Assembly (NCBI RefSeq): GCF_001983175.1
Contig: NZ_MNPW01000003.1
Coordinates: 496,001 to 560,000 of the forward strand
Source: Pseudomonas cedrina subsp. cedrina
GTDB taxonomy: Bacteria > Pseudomonadota > Gammaproteobacteria > Pseudomonadales > Pseudomonadaceae
DNA length: 64,000 nucleotides
Direction of reading: 5' to 3'
Within the stretch, counting starts at the first letter, position 1. Each line of letters opens with the position of its first letter. Positions 15,854 to 25,084 of the stretch are shown here, in pieces. The translations under genes and the position numbers were made by a program. A model generated the notes under the pieces. It made no database searches, was not told the origin of the DNA, and saw nothing but the letters and a program-made list of their open reading frames with translations.

Positions 15854-17314
15854 TCAGTTCAGGCCGCCGATGTGGAAGGCTTTGACTTCAAGGTACTCAT
15901 CCAGGCCGTACTTGCTGCCTTCGCGGCCCAACCCGGATTGCTTGATGCCGCCAAACGGTGCAATTTCCATGGAGATGATCCCGGTGTTGAGCCCGACCAT
16001 GCCGAACTCCAGCGCTTCGCCGAAACGCCATGAGCGCTGCAAATCCTGGGTGAAATAATAGGCGCCCAGGCCGTACGGCGTGGCGTTGGCCAGCGCGAGC
16101 GCCTGGGCTTCATCGGTAAAGCGCATCAGCGGCGCCACCGGGCCGAAGGTTTCTTCATTGGCCAGCAGCATTCCGGCGTGGGTGTCGCCGAGCACCGTGG
16201 GCTGCACGAACTGGCTGTCGCCGCTGGGGATCGCACCGCAGAGCAGCTTGGCGCCCTGGCCCAGGGCATCGTCGATATGCCGCGCGACTTTGTCGACCGC
16301 CGCACGGTTGATCAGCGGGCCGATGGTCACGCCGTCTTCCAGACCGTTGCCGACCTTGAGCTTGCCCACCTCTTGTACCAGGCGTGCGGCGAAACGCTCG
16401 TAAATCCCTTCTTGCACCAGGATGCGGTTGGCGCACACGCAGGTTTGCCCGGCGTTGCGGAACTTGCTGATCATCACCCCCGCTACCGCCTGCTCCAGGT
16501 CGGCGTCGTCGAACACGATAAACGGCGCGTTACCGCCCAGTTCCAGGCTCAGGCGCTTGATGTGCTCGGCGCTCTGGCGCATCAACAGGCGGCCGACGGC
16601 CGTGGAGCCGGTAAAGGAGATCTTGCGCACCGCCGGATTGCCGGTCAGCTCCGCGCCGATGCCGGCGGGCAGCCCGGTGATGACGTTGAACACGCCCGCC
16701 GGAATGCCGACGCGGTCAGCCAGCACGGCCAGGGCCAGCGCCGACAGCGGTGTGAGGTCCGACGGCTTGACGATGATCGGGCAGCCGGCGGCCAGCGCAG
16801 GCGCGCACTTGCGGGTGATCATTGCGTTGGGGAAGTTCCACGGCGTGATCGCCGCGCACACACCCACCGGTTGTTTCAAGGTCAACAGACGGCGATCGCC
16901 ACTGGGCGCCTGCATGGTTTCACCGTAGACCCGCCGCGCTTCCTCGGCGAACCATTTGACGAAGCCGGCACCGTAGCGCACCTCGCCCTTCGCTTCGTTC
17001 AGGGGCTTGCCCTGTTCGCTGGTCATGATCAGCGCCAGGTCTTCAAGGTTGTCGATCATTGCCTGGAACCAACGCTCCAGCAGCGCCGCACGCTCGGCCG
17101 CAGGGCGTGCGCGCCAGGCGGGCCAGGCCTGTTCGGCGGCGTCGATGGCACGCCGGGTGTCCACCGCGTCCATCGCCGGCACCTGCGCGAGCAACCGGCC
17201 GTTGGCGGGGTCGCGGATATCCAGGGTGGCACCGCTGTCGGCGGCGATCCACTGGCCATCCACGTAGGCGAGTTCAGCCAGCAGGCTGGGGTCTTGCAAG
17301 CGATTCTTGAGCAT
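15854..17314 (-). CDS. gabD: GabD-like succinate-semialdehyde dehydrogenase
   Basis: A 486-residue aldehyde dehydrogenase. PWNFPNAMITRK, the general base in LSLELGGNAPF, and the catalytic Cys in FRNAGQTCVCANR are visible. The C-x-C arrangement is typical of succinate-semialdehyde dehydrogenases. It oxidises a short carboxylic semialdehyde with NAD(P). It lies in the catabolic operon between the ArgE-like hydrolase and the tartrate/malate dehydrogenase, so the true aldehyde may be one released by the upstream amine oxidases. About 115 bases separate it from the preceding gene, room for an internal promoter. Confidence 0.86.
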   Translation of the reverse strand: MLKNRLQDPSLLAELAYVDGQWIAADSGATLDIRDPANGRLLAQVPAMDAVDTRRAIDAAEQAWPAWRARPAAERAALLERWFQAMIDNLEDLALIMTSEQGKPLNEAKGEVRYGAGFVKWFAEEARRVYGETMQAPSGDRRLLTLKQPVGVCAAITPWNFPNAMITRKCAPALAAGCPIIVKPSDLTPLSALALAVLADRVGIPAGVFNVITGLPAGIGAELTGNPAVRKISFTGSTAVGRLLMRQSAEHIKRLSLELGGNAPFIVFDDADLEQAVAGVMISKFRNAGQTCVCANRILVQEGIYERFAARLVQEVGKLKVGNGLEDGVTIGPLINRAAVDKVARHIDDALGQGAKLLCGAIPSGDSQFVQPTVLGDTHAGMLLANEETFGPVAPLMRFTDEAQALALANATPYGLGAYYFTQDLQRSWRFGEALEFGMVGLNTGIISMEIAPFGGIKQSGLGREGSKYGLDEYLEVKAFHIGGLN

Positions 17315-17431
17315 GGTCGAGTCCTGATCCGAGACAGGTTCCAGTCTAGGGAACCGCCACGGATGAGGATGCCGAAAGCGCGGCTCAAGCAGCGCGGCAT
17401 GCTGAATTTGCGCGCCGCACGGCAGGCTCTG

Positions 17432-18589
17432 CTAGGCCGTCAGCGAGCCGAGCAAGCCTTGCAGGAAGCGCTCGCCGGCGTCCATCTGGCTGATCTCGAT
17501 AAACTCGTCGGGCTTGTGCGCCTGCTCGATGGAACCTGGCCCGCACACCACCACCGGCACTTCCAGGCGCTGCTTGAACAGGCCGCCTTCGGTGCCGAAC
17601 GAGACCTTGGCAGTCCCCGTACCCGGCGCGGCGAATTGCCTGAGAAAGCGTACCGCCTCGACGCTGGGGTGGGTATCGAGACCGGGGTAGACGTTGACGG
17701 TTTCGATCTCGATGGCCGCGACGCTGGAAAGTTTTTGCGCCTCGCGCACGATCACTTCGGCACGCTCGCGCATCTGGTCCAGGAACTGATCCAGGTCGTC
17801 GGCCGGCAAGTTGCGCACCTCGAAATCCAGGCTGCACAGGTTAGGCACGATGTTCAGCGCCTTGCCGCCGATAATCTGCCCGACATGCACGGTGCTGTAG
17901 GGCACGTCGTAGTCGGTGTCCTGGGCGCCATGTGCTTGCAGTTGCCGCTGGCTTTCACGCAGGGCGGCGATGAAGTCGCAGGCCACATGGATGGCGTTGA
18001 CCGAACGCGGGGCCAGCGACGAATGCGCTTCCTGGCCACGGCAGAGCGTGCGGTACGAACCCTTGCCCTTATGGCCCAGCACAAACTGCATGTTGGTCGG
18101 TTCACCGATCACGCACAAAAACGGCCGCACCGGCGCCAGGTGCAGCACGTCGAGCAAGCGCCGTACGCCGACGCAACCGATCTCCTCGTCATGGGACAGG
18201 GCCAGTTGCAGCGGGCGGTTCAGGCTGTGGTCGGCAGCCTCGAGCATGGCGTCGATGGCCAGGGCGATAAAGCCCTTCATGTCGCAACTGCCCCGCCCGT
18301 AGATGCGCCCGTCCTGCACGGTGGCGGCGAAGGCGGGAAAAGTCCACGCCTGCCCCGCCGCCGGCACTACGTCAGTGTGCCCGGACAGCAACACCCCGGG
18401 TTGATCCTTGGGCCCGGTGCTGGCGAACAGGTTGGCCTTTCTGGCGCTCTGGTCCTTGACGATCAACGACTCGATGCCCTTGGTCAGCAGCAGCTCGCGC
18501 ACGTAGTCGATCAGGGCCAGGTTCGATTCGGACGACACCGTGTCAAAGGCCATCAGCCGTTTGAGAATCTCGAGGACGCGGGGTTTCAT
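17432..18589 (-). CDS. argE: ArgE-like M20 family deacetylase
   Basis: A 385-residue M20 metallohydrolase of the acetylornithine deacetylase type. Zinc ligands are in LLSGHTDVVPA (His-x-Asp), GSCDMKG (bridging Asp), HDEEIGCVG (Glu pair) and the C-terminal HKPDEF. These enzymes remove an N-acyl group from an amino acid in the cytoplasm. Pseudomonads make arginine by the ornithine acetyltransferase cycle, so an ArgE-like enzyme inside a transporter/oxidase operon more likely cleaves an imported N-acylated compound (inference). A long upstream extension in frame was rejected because it runs into the preceding oxidase gene. Confidence 0.82.
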   Translation of the reverse strand: MKPRVLEILKRLMAFDTVSSESNLALIDYVRELLLTKGIESLIVKDQSARKANLFASTGPKDQPGVLLSGHTDVVPAAGQAWTFPAFAATVQDGRIYGRGSCDMKGFIALAIDAMLEAADHSLNRPLQLALSHDEEIGCVGVRRLLDVLHLAPVRPFLCVIGEPTNMQFVLGHKGKGSYRTLCRGQEAHSSLAPRSVNAIHVACDFIAALRESQRQLQAHGAQDTDYDVPYSTVHVGQIIGGKALNIVPNLCSLDFEVRNLPADDLDQFLDQMRERAEVIVREAQKLSSVAAIEIETVNVYPGLDTHPSVEAVRFLRQFAAPGTGTAKVSFGTEGGLFKQRLEVPVVVCGPGSIEQAHKPDEFIEISQMDAGERFLQGLLGSLTA

Positions 18590-18606
18590 GAGGCCTGGCT
18601 CCGTTG

Positions 18607-19740
18607 TTAGGCCGGTAAGGCGAACCGGGTGATTGAGAACGGCGCGATCGGGGTGCTGGTGCTGCCGGTGCTGAGCAGTTCGGCCATCACATCCCCCACG
18701 CCAGGGCCGAGCTGGAAGCCGTGGCCGCAAAAACCGAAGGCATAGAACAGCCCGTCGACGGTGCCACTGGGGCCCATCACCGGCAGCGAGTCCGGCAGGT
18801 AGCCTTCGATGCCGCTCCACACACGGATGATGTTCAGGTTACCCACGCCCGGCAGCAGGCGGCGCATCTGGCTCACCTGGTTGAGGATGCTGCGCGGCTC
18901 CACATAGGCACGGCGGTTGAGCATGTCCGGCTTGCTGCGGTAACCGCCGCCGATGACGATATTGCCGCGCGGGATCTGGCGAAAGTAGATCACCTCTTCG
19001 GGGATTTTGGTGTACACACCAATTACCGTCGGCAAGGCGTAGGGCACCGGCTCCGTGACTGCCATTTGCGGGCCATGGGTATCCAGCGGCACCGGTTCGC
19101 CGAACTGCGCCGAGAGTTTCTGGCCCCAGGCGCCTGCTGTGATCAACAGTTGCGCGCTTTGGAACTGGCGGCCGTCGGTGGTGGTGACGTGGAAATCGCC
19201 GCCGACCTTCTGCACGTCGGCGACCTCGGTGCGCTCTTCTATCCGTGCGCCCAGACGCGTGGCGGCGCGTGCAAACGCAGGCGCCGCCAGGCGCGGGTTG
19301 GCATGCCCGTCGTGTGGCGCGTAGGAGCCGCCTTTGACGTCGGGGCCCAGAAAGCCGAAACGCTGGAGCAGCTCGGCGCCGCGATAGATCCGCAAGTCCA
19401 GTTGCGCCGCTTCCGGTGCGGCGGCATAGGCCTCCAGCTCGGCGATTTCGTCTTCGCGGTAACACACGCGCATGTGCCCACTGGGGATGAATTCAAGATC
19501 ATCGTCGATCAGTTCCGGCAGGCGTTTCCACAGCGCCCACGAACGGTTGGCCAGGGCCAGTTGACCGAGGAAGCGCCCTTGCCGTCGCACGTTGCCGAAG
19601 TTGACGCCGCTGGCGTACTGACCGATCTGGTCACGCTCCAGCAGGATCACCGACTGCCCGCGCCGGCGCAGGAAGAACGCCGCCGCCGAGCCCATCAACC
19701 CGCCGCCGACAATCACCACATCGGTTTTTTGCACAGTCAT
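18607..19740 (-). CDS. FAD-dependent D-amino acid/opine oxidase-type subunit (beta)
   Basis: A 377-residue DAO-fold flavoprotein with VGGGLMGSAA (residues 11-20) and a conserved C-terminal FAD block YAFGFCGHGFQLGPGVG. It resembles HcnC and OoxB, the catalytic subunits of hydrogen cyanide synthase and opine oxidases. It works with the next two subunits: alpha (FAD plus BFD-type iron-sulfur) and gamma (2Fe-2S). Its ATG overlaps the alpha stop (ATGA). A truncated paralogue of its last 60 residues survives near 33.2 kb in this window. The oxidised substrate is likely an N-substituted or D-amino compound delivered by the adjacent ABC importer. Confidence 0.82.
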   Translation of the reverse strand: MTVQKTDVVIVGGGLMGSAAAFFLRRRGQSVILLERDQIGQYASGVNFGNVRRQGRFLGQLALANRSWALWKRLPELIDDDLEFIPSGHMRVCYREDEIAELEAYAAAPEAAQLDLRIYRGAELLQRFGFLGPDVKGGSYAPHDGHANPRLAAPAFARAATRLGARIEERTEVADVQKVGGDFHVTTTDGRQFQSAQLLITAGAWGQKLSAQFGEPVPLDTHGPQMAVTEPVPYALPTVIGVYTKIPEEVIYFRQIPRGNIVIGGGYRSKPDMLNRRAYVEPRSILNQVSQMRRLLPGVGNLNIIRVWSGIEGYLPDSLPVMGPSGTVDGLFYAFGFCGHGFQLGPGVGDVMAELLSTGSTSTPIAPFSITRFALPA

Positions 19741-21113
19741 GGCGCGACCTCCTCGATCAGCATCGACAACGGTTTGACCGGCGCCTGGCCGCGCTGGCGC
19801 CCGACTTCCTGCACCTGCACACCGGCGGCGGCGGCAATCACTTCGGCGCCGGCGTGGGCGCAATAACGCCCCTGGCAACGGCCCATGCCCACGCGGCTGA
19901 ATGCCTTGGCGCGGTTGACTTCACAGGCACCCTTCTCGTTCACGGTGCGGCGCAGTTCACCGGCACTGATCATTTCGCAGCGGCACACGATGGCGCTGTC
20001 GGGCAGCGCCTTGGCCTGCTCGCTCGGCCACGGGAACGCCTGGGCCAGGCCAAGGCGAAATTGATCCATCACCGCCAAGGCTTGCTGGTGCCCGTCTCGC
20101 AAAGCGCTGCTCACCGGTTGCTGCAGGTCCTCGAGCAACGCCAACGCCACCAGGCGCCCGGCGTGCTCGGCGGCGTCGGCGCCACGGATCTTCGCGCCGT
20201 CACCGGCCGCGTACACGCCCTTTACCGAGGTGCGGCCGGCGTCGTCGGTCGCCAGCCACCACTGGCTCGACGCCTGATCAAACGCCATGGCGCAACCGGC
20301 CAGGTCGCCCAACTGGGTCTCGGGCCGCAGGTGATAGCCCAGCGCGACGGCATCGGCCTGCACCGTCGCGGTCCGGCCGCTGCCGGTGGTGAAGCGCACG
20401 CCCATTACGCCCTGACTTGCATCGCCAAGTACTTGCAGCGGCTTGATCCCCAGGTGCACCGCCACCTTGGCGCGGTACAGCTGCGCCAGCAGCTTGATCC
20501 CGGTGAACAGCACGCCCGGACGCGCCAGCAGCTTGGGCAAGGCCTTCAAACGCAGGCTCAGGGGCGATGTATCGAGCACCGCCGCCACCTCGGCACCGGC
20601 TTTGACATATTGGCTGGCAACCAGATACAGCAAGGGCCCGCTGCCCATGAATACCACCCGATGGCCGATGGACACGGCCTGGTTTTTCAAGGCGATCTGC
20701 GCGCCGCCCAGGCTGTAGGTGCCCGCCAGATGCCAGCCCTCGATGGGCATCAAGCGATCGGTGGCGCCGGTGCAGAGGATCAGCGCGTCGTAATCCACCG
20801 TGCGATGCCGGCCCTGGCTCACGCAGCACAACTGCCCCGGCGTGAGGTTCCACACCAGGGTATCGGGACGGTAGTCGATGGCCTCGCGCAGGCGGTCGAA
20901 ACTCTGGTGCAGGTCCTGGGCCTTGGCGGCTTCTCTGCCGTACAGCGTGGCGTAGTCGCGGGTGAACCCTTCTGGCTGGCGACGGTAGATCTGCCCGCCG
21001 TCGCGGCGATTTTCATCGATCAGGATCGGTTTGATGCCGGCCGCCAGCAAGGTTTCGGCGCAACGCACGCCGGCCGGTCCGGCACCGACGATCACTACCC
21101 GTGCAGTGGCCAT
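19737..21113 (-). CDS. HcnB/OoxA-like FAD-dependent dehydrogenase subunit (alpha)
   Basis: A 458-residue pyridine-nucleotide-disulfide type flavoprotein. FAD motif GAGPAG at residues 10-15, a second nucleotide fold around VVFMGSGPLLYLVASQ, and a C-terminal BFD-like [2Fe-2S] site formed by C377-x-C379 and C413-x4-C418. The combination is that of HcnB, OoxA and the alpha subunits of heterotrimeric amino acid dehydrogenases. It passes electrons from the DAO-like subunit. Overlaps the gamma gene by 19 bases and the beta gene by four, so the three subunits are co-translated. Confidence 0.85.
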   Translation of the reverse strand: MATARVVIVGAGPAGVRCAETLLAAGIKPILIDENRRDGGQIYRRQPEGFTRDYATLYGREAAKAQDLHQSFDRLREAIDYRPDTLVWNLTPGQLCCVSQGRHRTVDYDALILCTGATDRLMPIEGWHLAGTYSLGGAQIALKNQAVSIGHRVVFMGSGPLLYLVASQYVKAGAEVAAVLDTSPLSLRLKALPKLLARPGVLFTGIKLLAQLYRAKVAVHLGIKPLQVLGDASQGVMGVRFTTGSGRTATVQADAVALGYHLRPETQLGDLAGCAMAFDQASSQWWLATDDAGRTSVKGVYAAGDGAKIRGADAAEHAGRLVALALLEDLQQPVSSALRDGHQQALAVMDQFRLGLAQAFPWPSEQAKALPDSAIVCRCEMISAGELRRTVNEKGACEVNRAKAFSRVGMGRCQGRYCAHAGAEVIAAAAGVQVQEVGRQRGQAPVKPLSMLIEEVAP

Positions 21114-21403
21114 GTTGCCTCCGGTTGTGTGGTGACAATGTCCAGCCCGTCACGGACTTCATTGGAACAGGCGCGCAGGCGTTCGCCGGCGCGGGTCCAC
21201 ACCCAGCAGTCCTGGCAGGCGCCCATCAGGCAGAAGCCGGCGCGGCGCCCGCTGTCGAATTCGGATTGGCGCAGCGCAGTGCCGTGAGTCAGCAGCGCGA
21301 CCATCAGCGTGTCGCCCTGCAAGGCCTGGATGGGCGCACCATCCACTGTCAGGCTGACCGCCGGCCGGCCCTGTTCGGCCAGCCTCACAAAACGCCCGTT
21401 CAT
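21095..21403 (-). CDS. HcnA-like [2Fe-2S] small subunit (gamma)
   Basis: A 102-residue ferredoxin-like protein with cysteines C58, C63, C66 and C79 in the plant-type 2Fe-2S spacing (C-x4-C-x2-C-x12-C). It corresponds to HcnA and the small subunit of opine oxidases, carrying electrons between flavins. Starts at an ATG overlapping the stop of the ABC ATPase gene (ATGA) with GGGAG eight bases upstream, although that site lies within the ATPase gene end. Confidence 0.85.
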   Translation of the reverse strand: MNGRFVRLAEQGRPAVSLTVDGAPIQALQGDTLMVALLTHGTALRQSEFDSGRRAGFCLMGACQDCWVWTRAGERLRACSNEVRDGLDIVTTQPEATWPLHG

Positions 21404-23241
21404 GCATACGCTCCCAAGTTGATGGTGGTGGCGCCCTGCTGCGTGTCGCGCAACCGGGCGCTGTCGTGGTGGCAAAGAATTTCACCGCCGTTGTCCAGGG
21501 CGCGACGCTTCGGCGCAGTGCGGTTGCACAGGCCATCGACGCGTACCGGGCAGCGATCGAGAAAGGTGCACAGTTCCTGCACGTTGGCGCGCTCGCCAAC
21601 CGGCGGCAGCGCGCCGCTGGTGGCGCCGCAGTGCTCCAGCCAACCCTGGCGCAATTCGGGTACCGAGTGGATCAGCAAGTCGGTATACGGATGGAACGGC
21701 GCCTCGGCAAACGACTGGCGGCTGCCGGCCTGCACCTTGTGGCCGCTGTACATCACCACAATGTCATCGCACAGCGCGCGCACGGTGGAGATGTCATGGC
21801 TGATGAACAGATACGACACGCCGAGTTGCTGGCGCAGGTCGCGCAGCAGTTCAAGGATCGCGGCGCCGACCACCGTATCCAGGGCCGATGTGACTTCGTC
21901 GCACAGGATCAGATCCGGTTTGGCCGCCAATGCGCGGGCCAGGTTGACCCGCTGCTTCTGCCCGCCGGACAGTTCGTTGGGGCGCCGTTCGGCGAGCTCG
22001 CGGGGCAGGCGCACCAGGTCGAGCAGTTCGCCGATGCGCGATTGCAGCGCCGCGCCTTTGAGGCCGAAGTACATTTTCAGCGGCCGGCTGATAATGCTCG
22101 CCACGCTGTGCATGGGGTTGAGCGCGGTGTCGGCGTTCTGGAACACCATCTGGATCCGCCGGAACTGTTCCGGCGTACGCTCTGCGAGGCTGCCGCCCAA
22201 CGCTTGGCCATCGAAGGTCAAGCCACCCAGGGCCGGCGTCAACAACCCTGCAACCACGCGGGCCAGGGTGGATTTACCCGAACCCGACTCACCGATCACA
22301 CCGATGGCCTGGCCGCGTCGCACGGTCAGGTCGATGTCTTCCAGCACCCGAATCGACGGCATGCCGTGCATGTTCTTGTTGCCGTACCCGGCGGTGAGGC
22401 CGCTGATGGTCAGCAACGGTACGTCCTGGGCGATGCCGCATGGCGGGCGAAGGGTGGTGTCCGGGCGTGCGGCGGCGAGCAGGCTGCGCGTGTATTCGTG
22501 GGCCGGGGCCTGGAGCAGCGGCGCCGTGGCGCTTTGCTCAAGGATCTGCCCGCCATTGAGCACCACGATCTGGTCGGCCATTTGCGCGACGACCGCCAGG
22601 TCGTGGGACACGTACACCGCCGTCGCGCCACGTTCACGCACCACACGCTTGAAAGCGCGCAGCACGTCGATCTGGGTGGTCACGTCGAGGGCGGTGGTAG
22701 GCTCGTCAAGCACCACCAGCAACGGATCGCTGATCAGCGCCATTGCCGCCATCACCCGTTGCAGTTGCCCACCGGAAACCTGGTGCGGGTAGCGTCGAGC
22801 GATACGTTCGGGGTCGGGCAGGGCCAGGTCGCGAAACAGCCCGATCGCCTTGGCGTGCAGCTCGGCGCGGGTGCCCAGGCCGTGAATCAACGCGCCTTCC
22901 ACCACCTGGTCGATCAGCCTCTTGGCCGGGTTGAACGCCGCCGCGGCGCTTTGCGCGATATAGGACACGCGGTTGCCGCGCAGGCCTTGCAGCTGTTTTT
23001 CGCTGAGGGCGAGCATGTCGTGTTCGCCGACCTGCACCACTCCGCCGGACAAGCGACAGCCACGCCGGGCATAGCCCAACAACGCCAGGGCGATGGTGGT
23101 CTTGCCCGAGCCGGACTCGCCGATCAGCGCCAGCACTTCACCTTTTTCCAGGGAAAAACTCACACCCTTGACGATTTCCACGTCGCCGTGTTCGCCACAC
23201 GCGACCACGCGCAGGTCTTCGACACGAATCAATTCGGTCAT
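21400..23241 (-). CDS. Dpp/Ddp-type ABC transporter, two fused ATPase domains
   Basis: A 613-residue protein with two complete nucleotide-binding domains. The first has GESGSGKTT near residue 41 and HQVSGGQLQR; the second has GESGSGKST near 320 and NELSGGQKQR. Each is followed by its Walker B (VVLDEPTTALD, ILCDEVTSALD). It ends in the oligopeptide-transporter C-terminal domain with Cys residues (ELCTFLDRCPVR) seen in DppD/OppD-type proteins. It powers the two permeases encoded next. Its stop overlaps the gamma subunit start, tying import to oxidation. Confidence 0.9.
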   Translation of the reverse strand: MTELIRVEDLRVVACGEHGDVEIVKGVSFSLEKGEVLALIGESGSGKTTIALALLGYARRGCRLSGGVVQVGEHDMLALSEKQLQGLRGNRVSYIAQSAAAAFNPAKRLIDQVVEGALIHGLGTRAELHAKAIGLFRDLALPDPERIARRYPHQVSGGQLQRVMAAMALISDPLLVVLDEPTTALDVTTQIDVLRAFKRVVRERGATAVYVSHDLAVVAQMADQIVVLNGGQILEQSATAPLLQAPAHEYTRSLLAAARPDTTLRPPCGIAQDVPLLTISGLTAGYGNKNMHGMPSIRVLEDIDLTVRRGQAIGVIGESGSGKSTLARVVAGLLTPALGGLTFDGQALGGSLAERTPEQFRRIQMVFQNADTALNPMHSVASIISRPLKMYFGLKGAALQSRIGELLDLVRLPRELAERRPNELSGGQKQRVNLARALAAKPDLILCDEVTSALDTVVGAAILELLRDLRQQLGVSYLFISHDISTVRALCDDIVVMYSGHKVQAGSRQSFAEAPFHPYTDLLIHSVPELRQGWLEHCGATSGALPPVGERANVQELCTFLDRCPVRVDGLCNRTAPKRRALDNGGEILCHHDSARLRDTQQGATTINLGAYA

Positions 23242-23242
23242 T

Positions 23243-24118
23243 TCAATGGCCTCCCGTGCGGCGACTACGTCGGGACGACAGGTAGTCGATCAACAGATTC
23301 ACACCGATGGTCAGCGTGCCGATGGCCAGCGCCGGAATGATGATCGCCAGCGCGCCCTGGTTGAGCCCGCCGATGTTTTCGCGCACCAGCGAGCCAAGGT
23401 CAGCGTCCGGTGGTTGCACGCCGAGGCCGAGAAAGCTCATGCCGCTGAGCAACAGCACGATGTAGCCAAAGCGCAGGCCCAAGTCGGTCAAGACCGGGTT
23501 GAGCATATTCGGCAGGATCTCCATGCACGCCACATACAGGCGTCGTTCACCCCGGGTTCGCGCCACCTGCACATATTCCAGGGCCTCGATGTTGACGGCC
23601 ATGCTGCGGGCCACGCGGAACGAACCGGGGATGTAACTGATGACGGCGGTGCAGATCAGCAGCGTGACGGACGAGCCGAAGGCCGAGACCATGATCAGTG
23701 CGAGCATTTTGCTCGGGATCGAGATGAAGGCATCCATGATGCGGCTGATGATTTCGTCCAGCCACTTGGGCGAGACCACCGACAACAGCGCACAACCGGT
23801 GCCCAGGGTGCTGGCCAGCAATGCCGCGACCAACGCCAGGCCGACCGTGAAGCGCGCTCCCACCAGCACCCGGCTGAGCATGTCGCGGCCCAGGTAATCG
23901 GTGCCGAACGGATGGGCAAGGCTGAAGCCTTCGAAGATATTGTCGGACACCACCTCACCCACCGGGTGCGGTGCCAGCCAGGGGCCGAACAGCGCCGCCA
24001 GCAGCCAGGCCACGCACACCACGGCGCCCAGCAGCCCAAGCCACGACGGGCCGCTGGAAACCTTGGCGAGTGCCAGGGCCGACGAGACAGGCTTTGACTT
24101 CGCAATGAGCGTGTTCAT
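23243..24118 (-). CDS. DppC-type ABC permease
   Basis: A 291-residue permease. An N-terminal helix (LLGAVVCVAWLLAALFGPWL) is followed by HPFGTDYLGRDMLSR, the signature of DppC/OppC proteins, then about five more helices and the EAA-like loop ALEYVQVARTRGERR. It starts in an ATGA overlap with the partner permease. It forms the inner-membrane channel for a peptide-, opine- or similar-sized solute. Confidence 0.9.
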   Translation of the reverse strand: MNTLIAKSKPVSSALALAKVSSGPSWLGLLGAVVCVAWLLAALFGPWLAPHPVGEVVSDNIFEGFSLAHPFGTDYLGRDMLSRVLVGARFTVGLALVAALLASTLGTGCALLSVVSPKWLDEIISRIMDAFISIPSKMLALIMVSAFGSSVTLLICTAVISYIPGSFRVARSMAVNIEALEYVQVARTRGERRLYVACMEILPNMLNPVLTDLGLRFGYIVLLLSGMSFLGLGVQPPDADLGSLVRENIGGLNQGALAIIIPALAIGTLTIGVNLLIDYLSSRRSRRTGGH

Positions 24119-25071
24119 TGGTTTCTCAGCCTCGGGTTGGACAGGATTGCGCACAGGTCGGCGAGCAGCACCAAGGCCAGGTAGGCCGCGCAGAACAACA
24201 TGGTGCAGGCTTGCACCAGCGCCATGTCACGGTTGGTCACGGCATCGACCATCAAACTGGCGATGCCCGGATAGTTGAAGATGGTTTCGACGATCACTAC
24301 GCCCCCCAGCAGGTATGACAGGCTCAGGGCAATGGCGTTGGCAATCGGCCCGATCGCATTGGGCAAGGCATGGCGCAACACGATGCGTATCGGGCTGACG
24401 CCCTTGAGCCGGGCCATTTCCACGTAGGGGCTGTCGAGCTGGTCGATCACGGCGGCGCGGGTCATGCGCGCCATTTGTGCCACGATCACGCAACACAGGG
24501 TCATCACCGGCAAGGCATAGGTGCGCATGAATTGCAGCGGCGAGGTGATGTCGCTGGCGTAGGACAGCGCCGACAGCCAACCGAGGTTGACCGCGAAGAT
24601 CAGCACCGCCAGGGTAGCCACCAGGAACTCCGGCACTGCGACCATTGCCAGGGTTACGAAGCTCAGGCAACTGTCGATACGCCCGCCGCGGCCCATCGCC
24701 GAGCCGATGCCGAGCACCAGCGCCACCGGCACCGACACCAGTGCCGTTGCGCCCGCCAGCATCAGCGTGTTGGGCACCCGCCCCGCCATCAACTCACCCA
24801 CCGGCATCGCGTTGGACACTGACACGCCCATGTCGCCGGTGAGCAGGCTCATCAACCAGTGCAGGTAGCGCAACACACCGGGCTGGTCCAACCCCAGTTT
24901 CAGGCGCAGTGCCGCCACCTGTTCAGGGGTCGCGAACTGGCCGAGGGATTGTTGCGCCGCGTCCCCCGGCAGTACGGCCGTGATCGCAAACACGACCATC
25001 GACACGATCAACAGGGTCACGACCCCGGCGCCGAAGCGCCGGCCGATCAACCACAGGGTATTGCTATTCAT
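24115..25071 (-). CDS. DppB-type ABC permease
   Basis: A 318-residue permease starting with the usual DppB N-terminal helix (FGAGVVTLLIVSMVVFAITAV in part), then LPGDAA, LGLDQP and the conserved LTGDMGVSV, with the EAA loop YVEMARLKGVSPIRIVLRHA. GAGGAGG upstream of the ATG gives a strong ribosome site, the best of the importer genes. About six transmembrane segments. Confidence 0.9.
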   Translation of the reverse strand: MNSNTLWLIGRRFGAGVVTLLIVSMVVFAITAVLPGDAAQQSLGQFATPEQVAALRLKLGLDQPGVLRYLHWLMSLLTGDMGVSVSNAMPVGELMAGRVPNTLMLAGATALVSVPVALVLGIGSAMGRGGRIDSCLSFVTLAMVAVPEFLVATLAVLIFAVNLGWLSALSYASDITSPLQFMRTYALPVMTLCCVIVAQMARMTRAAVIDQLDSPYVEMARLKGVSPIRIVLRHALPNAIGPIANAIALSLSYLLGGVVIVETIFNYPGIASLMVDAVTNRDMALVQACTMLFCAAYLALVLLADLCAILSNPRLRNQ

Positions 25072-25084
25072 CGCACTGCCCTCC

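Noticed and set aside
16178..18610. An 810-codon open frame on the plus strand opposite gabD-like and argE-like genes.
   Set aside because: It is rich in Arg, Gly, His and Gln with no domain and lies fully antisense to two clear enzyme genes; such frames are usual in GC-rich DNA.
21095..21475. Calling the trimeric oxidase hydrogen cyanide synthase (hcnABC).
   Set aside because: Gene order is gamma-alpha-beta as in hcn, but it is embedded in a Dpp-type importer operon with deacylase and dehydrogenases, which fits opine/amino acid oxidases better.
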